Source: Paracoccus kondratievae (GTDB taxonomy: Bacteria; Pseudomonadota; Alphaproteobacteria; Rhodobacterales; Rhodobacteraceae). From it: a DNA stretch of 64,000 bases. A program made the position numbers and the translations under genes. Below, in pieces: positions 25,537-34,661 of the stretch; position 1 is the stretch's first letter, and the number at the start of each line of letters is the position of its first letter. The notes beneath the pieces were generated by a model, which saw only the letters and a program-made list of their open reading frames with translations, was not told the origin of the DNA and made no database searches. The stretch lies in the NCBI RefSeq assembly GCF_009301415.1, contig NZ_CP045074.1, positions 310,001 through 374,000 on the forward strand, in the 5' to 3' direction.

Positions 25537-26748
25537 ATGAGGCATGACGTGACGACGAAATCGCATAAGGGCGGCGCCTTTTCCTGGTCCGATCCGTTCC
25601 TGCTTGACGATCAGCTGACCGAAGAAGAGCGGATGATCCGCGACACCGCTGCGGCTTTTGCCGCCGACCGGCTGGCTCCGCGGGTCGAGGCGGCTTATCT
25701 CAATGAGGAAACCGACCCCGAGATCTTTCGTGAGATGGGGGCGTCGGGCCTTTTGGGCGTCACGGTTGACGAAGCTTACGGCGGTGTCGGCGCTTCTTAC
25801 GTCTCTTACGGCCTTGTCGCGCGCGAGATCGAGCGTATCGATTCGGGCTATCGCTCGATGGCCTCGGTACAAAGCTCTCTCGTCATGTTCCCGATCGAGG
25901 CCTATGGCAGCGAAGAGCAAAAGCAGAAGTACCTGCCCAAGCTTGCCACAGGCGAATTCATCGGTTGTTTCGGCCTGACCGAACCTGATGCGGGTTCGGA
26001 CCCCGCTGGCATGAAAACCCGCGCCCGCAAGGTTGACGGTGGCTATGTGCTGAACGGGTCCAAGATGTGGATCTCGAACGCGCCCATCGCCGATGTCTTT
26101 GTGGTCTGGGCCAAGTCCGAAGCCCATGGCGGCAAGGTGCGTGGCTTTGTGCTGGAAAAGGGCATGAAGGGCCTGTCCGCCCCCAAGATTGAGGGCAAGC
26201 TGTCCCTGCGCGCCTCGATCACTGGTGAAATCGTGATGGAGGATGTCGAGGTTGGCGAAGACGCGCTGTTGCCCAATGTCGAGGGGATGAGCGGCCCCTT
26301 TGGCTGTCTTAACCGGGCGCGCTATGGCATCAGCTGGGGCGCGATGGGTGCGGCCGAGGATTGCTGGCACCGTGCCCGCCAATACGGGCTTGACCGCCAC
26401 CAGTTCAACCGCCCGCTGGCCGCGACGCAGCTTTACCAGAAAAAGCTGGCCGATATGCAGACCGAGATCACGCTGGGCCTGCAGGCCAGCCTGCGCGTCG
26501 GGCGGCTGCTTGATGAGGGCAGGTTCGCGCCCGAGATGATCTCGATCATCAAGCGCAACAACTGCGGCAAGGCGCTGGATATCGCCCGCATGGCCCGTGA
26601 CATGCACGGCGGCAACGGTATCCAGATCGGCTATCACGTCATGCGCCATGCGCAAAACCTTGAGACGGTGAACACCTATGAGGGCACCCATGACGTGCAT
26701 GCGCTGATTCTTGGCCGTGCCCAGACCGGCATTCAGGCCTTTTCCTGA
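25537..26748 (+). CDS. gcdH: Glutaryl-CoA dehydrogenase
   Basis: 403 residues. FGLTEPDAGSDPAGMKTRA near 145 and ISNAPIADVFVVWAK are followed by LNRARYGISWGAMGAA and ARDMHGGNGI; the catalytic Glu is in TVNTYEGTHDVHALILGRA. These are diagnostic of glutaryl-CoA dehydrogenase, which oxidatively decarboxylates glutaryl-CoA to crotonyl-CoA and donates electrons to ETF. It overlaps the CoA-transferase gene by one base. Glutaryl-CoA arises from lysine, tryptophan or alicyclic acid breakdown. Confidence 0.92.
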   Translation: MRHDVTTKSHKGGAFSWSDPFLLDDQLTEEERMIRDTAAAFAADRLAPRVEAAYLNEETDPEIFREMGASGLLGVTVDEAYGGVGASYVSYGLVAREIERIDSGYRSMASVQSSLVMFPIEAYGSEEQKQKYLPKLATGEFIGCFGLTEPDAGSDPAGMKTRARKVDGGYVLNGSKMWISNAPIADVFVVWAKSEAHGGKVRGFVLEKGMKGLSAPKIEGKLSLRASITGEIVMEDVEVGEDALLPNVEGMSGPFGCLNRARYGISWGAMGAAEDCWHRARQYGLDRHQFNRPLAATQLYQKKLADMQTEITLGLQASLRVGRLLDEGRFAPEMISIIKRNNCGKALDIARMARDMHGGNGIQIGYHVMRHAQNLETVNTYEGTHDVHALILGRAQTGIQAFS

Positions 26749-27893
26749 TGGCAGAGCCGGCACTCAGGGGGCTGCGCGTCGTCGAACTGGCGCGCATCCT
26801 TGCCGGACCGTGGATCGGCCAGACCCTGGCCGATCTGGGTGCCGAGGTGATCAAGGTCGAGGCGCCCGAGGGCGACGACACCCGCCGCTGGGGCCCACCT
26901 TTCATTGAGCGGGCGCGCGCCGATGGTACGACCGAACGGGTCGCGGCCTATTTCCACGCCGCCAATCGCGGCAAGCGCTCGGTCACCTGCGATTTCAACG
27001 ATCCCGCTGATCTTGAGCGTCTGCGAGCGCTGATTGATCAGGCGGATGTGGTGGTCGAGAACTTCAAGCTGGGCGGCCTGCGCAAGTTCGGCCTTGATTA
27101 CGAAACGCTGTCGGGGCGCAATCCCCGGCTGATCTATGCCTCGATTACCGGCTTTGGTCAGGATGGCCCACGCGCCGCCCAGCCGGGCTATGATTTCCTG
27201 ATCCAGGGCATGTGCGGCATCATGGACCTGACCGGAGAGCCGCAGGGCGAGCCGCAAAAGGTCGGTGTCGCCTGGATCGACATCTTTACCGGCCTTTACG
27301 GCGTGATCGCGGTACAGGCGGCGCTGGCCGAACGCCAGCGTTCGGGCCTTGGTCAGCATCTGGACCTGTCACTGCTGGATTGCGGGGTGGCGGTGCTGGC
27401 CAATCAGGCGACGAATTACCTGTTGGGTGGGGTAGTGCCGCATCGGCTGGGCAATGCCCACCCGAATATCGTTCCCTATCAGCTGTTCCCGGCCTCGGAC
27501 GGGCACCTGATTATTGCCTGCGGCAATGACCGCCAGTTCTCTGCCCTGTGCCGCGTGCTTGGGCTGACCGGTCTGGCGGACGATCCCGATTATGCGACCA
27601 ACCCCGCACGGGTTGCAAACCGTGTCCGGCTGGTTCCGTTGCTGTCGGATGCCACCCGTCTTCGGACCCGGGCAGATCTGATCGCCGCGCTGGAGGGGGC
27701 AGGTGTCCCCGCCGGTCCGGTCAATGATCTGGCCGAGGCGCTGGCTGATCCGCAGGTTCAGGCGCGTGGTCTGCGCGTCGCCCCCGAAGGCATCGCCGGT
27801 CTGCGCAGCCCCTTGCGCTTTTCGCGCAGCCCGCTTGTTACCGACCGTGCCGCCCCGGCCTTGGGCGAGGGCGAATGGCGCTTTGAAAGCTAG
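26748..27893 (+). CDS. Class III (CaiB/BaiF) CoA-transferase, probable glutarate CoA-transferase
   Basis: 381 residues. LRVVELARILAGPWIGQTLADLGAEVIKVEAPEGDDTRRWGPP is the family start; GYDFLIQGMCGIMDLTGEPQGEPQKVG contains the conserved Asp region that forms the acyl intermediate. The TGATG overlap with gcdH argues for a joint role, activating glutarate with CoA from another acyl-CoA, as human SUGCT does. The stop overlaps the stop of the opposing AraC pseudogene. Confidence 0.86.
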   Translation: MAEPALRGLRVVELARILAGPWIGQTLADLGAEVIKVEAPEGDDTRRWGPPFIERARADGTTERVAAYFHAANRGKRSVTCDFNDPADLERLRALIDQADVVVENFKLGGLRKFGLDYETLSGRNPRLIYASITGFGQDGPRAAQPGYDFLIQGMCGIMDLTGEPQGEPQKVGVAWIDIFTGLYGVIAVQAALAERQRSGLGQHLDLSLLDCGVAVLANQATNYLLGGVVPHRLGNAHPNIVPYQLFPASDGHLIIACGNDRQFSALCRVLGLTGLADDPDYATNPARVANRVRLVPLLSDATRLRTRADLIAALEGAGVPAGPVNDLAEALADPQVQARGLRVAPEGIAGLRSPLRFSRSPLVTDRAAPALGEGEWRFES

Positions 27894-28795
27894 TCGCTGC
27901 CGCGCCGCCCTTCACGAAAGGCGGTGCGGCAGCTGATTGGGGTCTGGCCGGACATGGCCCGGAACAGGCGCGAAAACTGCGCCTGATCGCTGAAGCCAAA
28001 GCGATAGGCGAGATCAAGGCCAGCGACAGACCTCCGGCATCTCGCGGGGCCTTGCGGATGAATTGCACCACCGTGGTTTCGGTATCGCCAAACAGGTCGT
28101 GCAGATCGTGTTTCCAGATGCCGCAGGCGGCTGCCACCGTCTCGGGCGCCAGCGAAGGGTTGGTGAGCTGGCTCAGGATAACATCCTGCGCACGCTTAAG
28201 ATGGGCGGCGCGGATGACGGTGGCCGCCCCGCTATCGACCTCGGCATGTCGGTCAAGCGCCAGCAGCTCGATCAGATGCCGGCCAAGAACCTCGGCTGCG
28301 GCGGGGTCCGTCGGTATGGCATGGGCGCGGCGCACCGTCTTGGCAAACAGCCCGCCCAGTCCCTTGCGCCCGTCAAAAAACGTGGCGCACAGCCGTTCAG
28401 CCAGCGCGCTGCGCGCAATCTTCATCACCAGCAGATCGTTGCGGGCCTGACAGGCAAAGCGATAGGGTTCATCCCCGTGTCCGATGATAAAGCCGCCCGG
28501 CGTGCAGGTGATGTCGCGGCCAGGCTGGCGAAACAGGACCGGCGCAAGGCTGGGAATGGTGACCAGATATTCCCCGGCCTAGCCCTGACGGATCAACACC
28601 GGCACCCGTTCGTAACAGGTGGGTTCGGTGCACAGCCGCGACAGCGAGACACGACCGGTGCTGCGCCGCTCTAGCCGACCCTGAAAGGTAGCCGGGTCCC
28701 GATAGCTGAGCTGTAGCGGAAAATAAATATCCGCGATGATGGCAGACCGCTGCGCCGCGCGTTCGGTCGGCGTTGCTGTAGTTTTCAACGGCCAT
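27890..28795 (-). pseudogene. AraC-family regulator, degraded
   Basis: Pieces of one regulator can be read on the minus strand. The N-terminal sensor part is at about 28760-28440 (SAIIADIYFPLQLSYRD, then after an in-frame TAG at 28581-28579 the stretch TIPSLAPVLFRQPGRDI). The middle follows to about 28050, and an HTH tail (FGFSDQAQFSRLFRAMSG) ends with TAG at 27890. The breaks are one early frameshift, the in-frame stop and at least one shift near 28050. A GGGGAGG before the ATG at 28795 shows where translation once began. It probably controlled the decayed hydantoinase/permease genes that follow. Confidence 0.78.
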
Positions 28796-29094
28796 GATAC
28801 GCCTCCCCGCATCGACTGGACGATTCGTGGCGCGCAGGACCCGTCGGGCAAAAGAAAACTCGCATACCGGGGTGGGGGATTGCCCATCTGCGCCCGATCC
28901 TGCCGCGCGGATGGGCGGTGGTGCACGCAAGACAAGTTTATCTGCACCCCGCGCCAAGACCGCCGCCCGCCTGCGGCGCAACATCGGCTGATCGGAAAGA
29001 TGCCGCGTCAGACGGCACCCCGCGGAGATCATCGTGGACAGCCCTTTCGGCTGTCCTGCTGCGCGTGCCTGTGCGGCCCAGACAGGGAGCAGCC
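28796..29094. other. Gap of about 300 bp with one hairpin and no recognisable gene
   Basis: No reading frame here resembles a protein I know. The only structure is a perfect hairpin at 29036-29056, GGACAGCC and GGCTGTCC around CTTTC, just before the hydantoinase remnant. It may be a former attenuator or terminator. Confidence 0.4.
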
Positions 29095-29540
29095 ATGACC
29101 AGACCCCATCATCCTGTCGGTGGTGCGCGGCGTTCTGGCAACCGGGCAGCGCGAGATGACGCTGACGCTGGAACAGACCGCGCGCAGCTCGGCCTTTAAC
29201 CTTGCGCTTGGCTATTTGACCGCGCTTTTCAACCACACGCCCGAAATGATCCGGCAATGTCAGGACATCCCGATCCATCTCGGCAGTCTGATCCCGGCGA
29301 TGAAATCGGCGGCGCGCTTTTTTAGGCGATATCCACGAAGGCGATCTGATCCAGCATAACGACCCCGCATATGAGGGCAGCCATATCATCGGCACCTGCA
29401 TGTATTACCCGGGTGAGCTGGTGTTCTGGCCGGCCTGCAAAGGGCACCTGACCGATGTGGGCGGCCCGTTCCCGCAGGCTGCAACCCCAACGCGACCGGG
29501 ATCGGTTGCGTATCCCTCCGGTTCTTGGATCGTGGCAAGG
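29095..29540 (+). pseudogene. Hydantoinase B/oxoprolinase family remnant
   Basis: About 145 residues of an N-terminal domain that is normally over 500. An intact AGGGAG lies before the ATG at 29095. After one early shift the text reads DPIILSVVRGVLATGQREM, then ALFNHTPEMIRQCQDIPIHLGSLIPAM; a second shift near the T-run at 29319-29324 gives GDIHEGDLIQHNDPAYEGSH and ELVFWPACKGHLTDVGGP. The rest of the gene is missing. Hydantoinase B subunits hydrolyse cyclic amides with ATP; this copy cannot. Confidence 0.78.
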
Positions 29541-29543
29541 GAA

Positions 29544-29561
29544 GGGGCCGTCCCAGGCCCC
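29544..29561. terminator. Hairpin after the hydantoinase remnant
   Basis: GGGGCC (29544-29549) pairs with GGCCCC (29556-29561) with a 6-base loop. No T-run follows. It may mark the old end of the hydantoinase gene. Confidence 0.3.
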
Positions 29562-29616
29562 GCCCATCAAGCAATCACAATAATCACACAATCAGAACAG
29601 ACAGGGAGCTTCAGCC

Positions 29617-30115
29617 ATGGCTGGATCTTTGGATAATTCACAGGAGCTGGAGTTTTCGGATCGGCCTGTGCCAGCCGATCAGCGCATGGGCCGGCTGCCG
29701 CTGACCATGGTTGCTCGGCCGTGTTCTATCTGGTTATCGCTGCCTCACTGGCGCTGGTCTATGGCGCAAGAAATGCCATCATCGGCCTTGTGCTGTCGGT
29801 GCTGACCTACGCGGCGGTGAATGCGGTGCTGGTCCGCCATGCGATCCGGACCGGGCTTAGCGTCTCGTTGTTCTCGCGCATTCTGCCGGGTCGCAGCGGG
29901 GCGGCGGTGGCGACGCTGATCTTTTTCGCGACTGACATATATTGCGCGGTATTCGAGGGCCCGGTGATCGCAGTGGCGCTGATCTTTGGCTAGATCCGGA
30001 ACTGGCTTGACCGGTTCAACTGGGTGCTCTGCCGTTCTATCTTATCGGCCTTGTGGCGGCGTTGGCTTATGCGGTGCGCTCTGGCCGGATGGCGGCGCGG
30101 CGGGCACTGTCCTGA
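29617..30115 (+). pseudogene. NCS1-family permease remnant (truncated and frameshifted)
   Basis: AGGGAG 9 bp before the ATG is intact. The first 33 codons (MAGSLDNSQELEFSD, RMGRLPLTM) are followed by a shift near 29713, then FYLVIAASLALVYGARNAIIGLVLSVLTY in the next frame, a stop at 29991, and a third piece LDRFNWV / LPFYLIGLVAALAYAV ending at 30115. These match the first third of purine/cytosine permease-like (NCS1) transporters, so the remaining helices are deleted. With the AraC and hydantoinase remnants it forms one dead hydantoin/pyrimidine-type uptake locus. Confidence 0.76.
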
Positions 30116-30194
30116 TCCCCGATGCAAGGCCGGTTGCGTGCGGCCGGTCTTGCTGTCAGATTCGGCCATCGGAGGAGCAGCAGAGGCCCAGGCC

Positions 30195-32081
30195 ATGTCC
30201 CGCAGTCACGGGGTCCAGATGCGGATCGAGGACCCGGCGTCGCGCAAGGCGGCGTCGGGGCGCTGGTGGCTGGTCTTTGGCCTTGCCGTCGTTGCGGCGA
30301 TCCTTTGGCTGGGCACCCAGCTTGCCTATCAGCATTACTTTCGCCAGGGGCAGGCGCGCGCCGCCACCGCGCTGCGGCTGACGGTGAATGCGCTGACCGC
30401 CGATCTGGCGCGCTATGAGGTGGTGCCGCAACTGGTCGCCGATCTGGACCTGATCCACCAGCTGGCCGCCGATCCCGGCAATGCCGCTCTGCGCCGCCAG
30501 ACCAATGAATGGCTGGCCGAGCAGAATGAGGATGTGCAGGCCTCGGATATTTATCTGATTCTGTCCGACGGCCAGACGATCGCCCATTCGGGCTATCTGG
30601 GCCCGGCAAGCTTTCTTGGTCAGAATTTCAGCTATCGACCCTATTTCATTGATGCTATGGCGGGCGGACAGGGGCGTTTTTACGGCATTGGCACGACTTC
30701 GGGCATCCGGGGCTATTTCTTTTCGGCCCCGGTGCTGGATCAGCAGGGCCGGATCGTCGCCGTGGTCGCAGTCAAGATCGGCGTTGACCGGATCGAGGCC
30801 TCGTGGCGCGGCAACCAATACCGGGTGCTGGTGACCGACCCCGAGGGCACGGCCTTTCTGTCCTCAGAGCCAAGCTGGCTTTACCATAGCATCCAGCCCC
30901 TGACGGCCGAGCGGCTGGCGCGCAGCGAGTCCTCGCGCCGCTATGCCGGGACTCCGCTTTCCGAACTGCCGGTTGAGCGGCTGAACTTGCATGGCGTGCC
31001 GATGTTCCGCCTGCCCCCCGCTTTGAGCGATGAGGTTGAGCGTAGCCACGACTATATCGTTGCCTCGGAGCAGATGCCGGCGGCGGGCTGGACCGTGCAT
31101 GTGCTGACCGACAGTGCTGACCTGCGGGCCGAGGCGCGGCTGGCGATGATCAGCCTGTTGCTGCTTTTGTCGGTGGCGGGCTTTGGGCTGATGATGTGGC
31201 GCCAGCGCCGTGCCCAGGCGGCCGAGCGGCTGGCCATGCAGCAATTCGCCACTGCCGAGCTTGAACGCCGGGTGATCGAGCGCACGGCCGCCCTTGCGCG
31301 CGTCAACGGCCAGCTTGAACAAGAGATCGCCGAACGCCGCGCCACCGAGGCCGAGCTGCGCGCCGCGCAAGCCAGTCTGGTACAGGTCGGCAAGCTGGCG
31401 GCGCTGGGGCAGATGTCGGCCTCGCTCTCGCATGAGATCAACCAGCCGCTGGCGGCGGCGCGCAACTATGCCGACAGCGCTGCCATCCTGATCGAGCGGG
31501 GCGATTATGCCCGCGCCCGCGACAATATCGTCCAGATCCTTGCTTTGGTTGACCGCATGGCCGCCATTGGCAAGCACCTGCGCCACGCGGCGCGCAAACC
31601 GGATGAGCGGCTGGGGGCGGTCACGCTGGCTTCGCTGATCGACGAAACCCGTACCATCGTCGCCGCGCGTCTGGCCAGCAGCGGGGCGGAGCTTGAACTG
31701 GACCTGCCGGCCGATCTGCCGCCGCTGCGCGCGGGGCCGACGCGCCTGCAACAGGTGCTGGTCAACCTGATCACCAATGCCGCTGATGCCGTCGAAGGGG
31801 GCGCAGATCGCCGTATCACCCTGTCGGCGCGGGCCGGTGGCGGGCGTGTCGCCATCCGCGTCCGCGACCGTGGTCCCGGCGTGCCCGAGGCAATTGCCGC
31901 ACGGATTTTCGACCCGTTCTTTACCACCAAGGGGATGGGGGCCGGGCTGGGTCTGGGCCTGTCGATCACCGCCAATATCGTGCGCGACTTCGGCGGCGAG
32001 ATCACCTGCCGCAATGCCGAGCCGGGGGCCGAGTTCTGCGTGACCCTGCCCGCCGCCGCCGTTGACGAGGCTGCCGCATGA
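30195..32081 (+). CDS. DctB-like sensor histidine kinase
   Basis: 628 residues. One membrane segment near the N-terminus (WLVFGLAVVAAILWLG), a periplasmic double-Cache domain (residues ~50-290, with LSDGQTIAHSGYLGPASFLGQNFSYRPYF) and a second helix near 325 lead to a coiled coil and HisKA (ALGQMSASLSHEINQPLAAARNYADSA). The ATPase domain has NAADAVEGG, RDRGPGVPE and the FFTTKGMGAGLGLGLS lid. DctB-type kinases sense C4-dicarboxylates or related acids. It overlaps the next gene by 4 bp. The ATG at 30195 follows a GGAGGAG stretch about 18 bp away, so an ATG at 30219 is possible. Confidence 0.87.
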   Translation: MSRSHGVQMRIEDPASRKAASGRWWLVFGLAVVAAILWLGTQLAYQHYFRQGQARAATALRLTVNALTADLARYEVVPQLVADLDLIHQLAADPGNAALRRQTNEWLAEQNEDVQASDIYLILSDGQTIAHSGYLGPASFLGQNFSYRPYFIDAMAGGQGRFYGIGTTSGIRGYFFSAPVLDQQGRIVAVVAVKIGVDRIEASWRGNQYRVLVTDPEGTAFLSSEPSWLYHSIQPLTAERLARSESSRRYAGTPLSELPVERLNLHGVPMFRLPPALSDEVERSHDYIVASEQMPAAGWTVHVLTDSADLRAEARLAMISLLLLLSVAGFGLMMWRQRRAQAAERLAMQQFATAELERRVIERTAALARVNGQLEQEIAERRATEAELRAAQASLVQVGKLAALGQMSASLSHEINQPLAAARNYADSAAILIERGDYARARDNIVQILALVDRMAAIGKHLRHAARKPDERLGAVTLASLIDETRTIVAARLASSGAELELDLPADLPPLRAGPTRLQQVLVNLITNAADAVEGGADRRITLSARAGGGRVAIRVRDRGPGVPEAIAARIFDPFFTTKGMGAGLGLGLSITANIVRDFGGEITCRNAEPGAEFCVTLPAAAVDEAAA

Positions 32082-33427
32082 CCCCGCGCGTGCTTTTGGT
32101 CGAGGATGACGAGCAGATGCGCAGCTCGACCGCGCAGGCGCTTGAGCTTGCCGGTTTCGCGGTCGAGACGCTGGCATCGGGCGAAGAGGCGCTGGCGCTG
32201 GTCGGCCCCGGCTTTTCGGGCGCAGTGGTCAGCGATATCCGCATGCCTGGTATGGACGGGATGACGCTGCTTGGCCGCCTGCATGAGATTGACGCCGAAA
32301 TTCCGGTCATCCTTGTCACCGGCCATGCCGAGGTGCCGCTGGCGGTCGAGGCAATCCGCGGCGGGGCCTATGATTTCATCGAAAAGCCCTTTGTGGTGCA
32401 GGAACTGGCGACCGTTATTCGCCGTGCGATTGACCATCGCGGTCTGGTGCTTGAGAACCGCCGGCTGCGCGCCGTGGCCGGCAAACGTGACGATGTCGAG
32501 GCCCGTTTGCCCGGTCGCACTCAGGTCATGGTCGATCTGCGCTATCGGCTGCGCGCAATCGGGGCCTCGGACACAGATACGCTGATCATCGGGCCGACGG
32601 GCGCGGGCAAAGAGGTGGTGGCGCGTGCGCTGCACGACATCTCGCCCCGGGCGGGACGGCCTTTTATCGCCATCAACTGCGCGGCTTTGCCCGAGGCGCT
32701 GATTGAAAGCGAGCTTTTCGGCCATGAGGCGGGGGCGTTTCCCGGTGCGCTGCGACCGCGTTACGGCAAGTTTGAACACGCGCGCGGGGGCACCGTACTG
32801 CTTGATGAAATCGGTTCGATGCCGCTGGAGTTGCAGGCCAAGCTGCTGCGGGTCCTGCAAGAGCGGGTAATCACCCGGCTTGGCTCGAACGATCCGGTGC
32901 CGCTGGATGTGCGCTTTATCGCGGTCAGCAAGGTCGATCTGCAGGATGTGGTCGCGCAGGGTCGTTTCCGCGAGGATCTGTTCTGGCGACTGAACGTCGC
33001 GGTTTTGCATGTCCCGCCGCTGTCGGCCCGGCGTGAGGATATCCCGCTGCTCTTTATGCAGCTTCTGCGTGAGGCGGCCGCCCGCCATAACCTGCCCGAG
33101 CGTGAGGCACCGGCGGCCTTTCTGTCGGGCCTTGCGGCGCGGGAATGGCCGGGCAATGTGCGCGAACTGCGCAATCTTGCCGAACGTTTCGTTCTGGGTC
33201 TTGAAAACGCCGATCTGGACCCGGCGGGGCAGGGCGCGCGCCTTGCCGACCGTGTGGCCGAGTTCGAGCGCAGCCTGATCGCCTCGGCCATCGCCGCCCA
33301 TGGTGGCAGGCTGCGGCCGGTCTATGAAACGCTTGGAATTTCGCGCAAGACGCTCTACGAAAAGATGCAGAAATACGGGCTTGATCGCCGTCTGATTGTC
33401 GATGCCGTCGAAGAGGATGGCGGCTGA
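32078..33427 (+). CDS. DctD-like response regulator with altered GAFTGA loop
   Basis: 449 residues. The receiver domain (VLLVEDDEQM, phosphorylatable Asp in VVSDIRMPGMDG, Lys in FIEKPF) is followed by an AAA+ domain with Walker A GPTGAGKE and Walker B TVLLDEIGSM, then a Fis-type HTH (LRPVYETLGISRKTLYEKMQKYG). The sigma-54 contact loop reads GAFPGA rather than GAFTGA. The Thr normally touches sigma-54, so the way it activates transcription may differ. It forms a pair with the upstream kinase and precedes the tct transporter operon, its likely target. Confidence 0.87.
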   Translation: MTPRVLLVEDDEQMRSSTAQALELAGFAVETLASGEEALALVGPGFSGAVVSDIRMPGMDGMTLLGRLHEIDAEIPVILVTGHAEVPLAVEAIRGGAYDFIEKPFVVQELATVIRRAIDHRGLVLENRRLRAVAGKRDDVEARLPGRTQVMVDLRYRLRAIGASDTDTLIIGPTGAGKEVVARALHDISPRAGRPFIAINCAALPEALIESELFGHEAGAFPGALRPRYGKFEHARGGTVLLDEIGSMPLELQAKLLRVLQERVITRLGSNDPVPLDVRFIAVSKVDLQDVVAQGRFREDLFWRLNVAVLHVPPLSARREDIPLLFMQLLREAAARHNLPEREAPAAFLSGLAAREWPGNVRELRNLAERFVLGLENADLDPAGQGARLADRVAEFERSLIASAIAAHGGRLRPVYETLGISRKTLYEKMQKYGLDRRLIVDAVEEDGG

Positions 33428-33436
33428 TTGCCTGGG

Positions 33437-33488
33437 ATGGGTGGAAATCCACCCATTATTGCCGCGGCATGTTACCTGTTCCACCCAT
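33437..33488. promoter_or_regulatory. Palindrome and repeated half-site upstream of tctC
   Basis: A perfect 20-bp palindrome at 33437-33456 (ATGGGTGGA, AA, TCCACCCAT) lies just after the regulator gene. The half-site TCCACCCAT recurs at 33480-33488, 32 bp from the first copy, about three helical turns. This suits an upstream activator site for the DctD-like protein. A GGCA...TTGCA pair at 33499-33512 resembles a -24/-12 promoter, but its spacing is one base short. Confidence 0.5.
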
Positions 33489-33621
33489 TTTGTGCGTCAG
33501 GCAGCGATTTGCAGGGTCGCGGGGCGCTTTTTGATTTGTGCCGCGCGGCTCTGCCGCCGCACCATTCCCCAAGGCCCGTGTCGAGGAGGACACCGGCCGC
33601 AGCATATATGGGGGAGGGAAG

Positions 33622-34596
33622 ATGGCTTACCCAAGGCTTATCGGCGCGCTTTGCGCCACGACGATGCTGGTCGCCCCGGCATTCGCGCAGGACTGGCCGC
33701 AGCGTCAGATCACCATGGTGGTGCCGTTCTCGGCCGGGGGGCCGACCGATACCGTGGCGCGGATGGTGGCCGAACGGATGTCGGCCGATCTTGGCCAGCA
33801 GATCATTATCGAAAACATCGGCGGCGCGGGGGGCACCCTGGGGGCCGGCAATGTCGCCAAGGCCGATGCTGATGGCTATACGGTGCTTTTGCATCACATC
33901 GGCATGGCCACCTCGGCCACGCTATACCGCAACCTTGCCTATGACACGCTGGACGCTTTTGAATATGTCGGCCTTGTGACCGAGGTTCCGATGGTGGTCG
34001 TGTCCCGCAAGGACTTTGAACCCAAGGATTTCAAAGAGTTCATTTCCTACGTTAAAGATAATGCCGACAACCTGACGCTGGCCAATGCCGGGATCGGCTC
34101 GGCCTCGCATCTGTGCGGGATGATGCTGATGTCGGCGCTGGACGTGCAGCTGGTGACGGTCCCTTACAAGGGCACGGGCCCAGCGATGACCGACCTTCTG
34201 GGTGGTCAGACCGATCTGATGTGCGACCAGACGACCAACACCACCCAGCAGATCAAGGGCGGCACGATCAAGGCCTATGCCGTCACCACGCCCGAGCGGC
34301 TTGAGCTGTTTGCCGATCTGCCGACGGCGATGGAAAGCGGGCTTGACGGTTTTGACGTGTCGATCTGGCACGGCATCTACACGCCCAAGGGCACGCCCGC
34401 CGAGGTCAATGAAAGGCTGTCAAAGGCGCTGCAGGCCGCGCTGGCGGACGAGGGCGTGATCAAGGCCATGGCCGACCTTGGCACCGCCCCCTCGCCTGCC
34501 GGGGACGCCACGCCCGAGGCGCTGAAAACCAAGCTGGAAACCGAGATCGCCCGCTGGAAGCCGGTGATCGAAGCGGCTGGCGTCTACGCCGACTGA
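33622..34596 (+). CDS. Tripartite tricarboxylate transporter substrate-binding protein (TctC family), first copy
   Basis: 324 residues with a signal peptide (cut likely after AFA). WPQRQITMVVPFSAGGPTDTVARMVAERM is the TctC/Bug opening motif and VPYKGTGPAMTDLLGGQTDLM the second conserved loop. Bug proteins deliver carboxylates such as citrate, aromatic acids or nicotinate to the TctAB membrane complex. GGGGAGGG 5 bp upstream supports the start. A second tctC ends the operon. Confidence 0.9.
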   Translation: MAYPRLIGALCATTMLVAPAFAQDWPQRQITMVVPFSAGGPTDTVARMVAERMSADLGQQIIIENIGGAGGTLGAGNVAKADADGYTVLLHHIGMATSATLYRNLAYDTLDAFEYVGLVTEVPMVVVSRKDFEPKDFKEFISYVKDNADNLTLANAGIGSASHLCGMMLMSALDVQLVTVPYKGTGPAMTDLLGGQTDLMCDQTTNTTQQIKGGTIKAYAVTTPERLELFADLPTAMESGLDGFDVSIWHGIYTPKGTPAEVNERLSKALQAALADEGVIKAMADLGTAPSPAGDATPEALKTKLETEIARWKPVIEAAGVYAD

Positions 34597-34661
34597 TCCG
34601 GCCTATCCTGCGGTCGTGCCTTTTGCGGGGCAGGGCCGCCTCAAGCAGGGAGAGGAAATTC

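Noticed and set aside
31505..33484. 659-codon open frame on the minus strand
   Set aside because: Antisense to the DctB/DctD-like genes; no domain.
33499..33512. Sigma-54 promoter before tctC
   Set aside because: GG and GC are 9 rather than 10 bases apart and the first block is poor; kept only as a remark.
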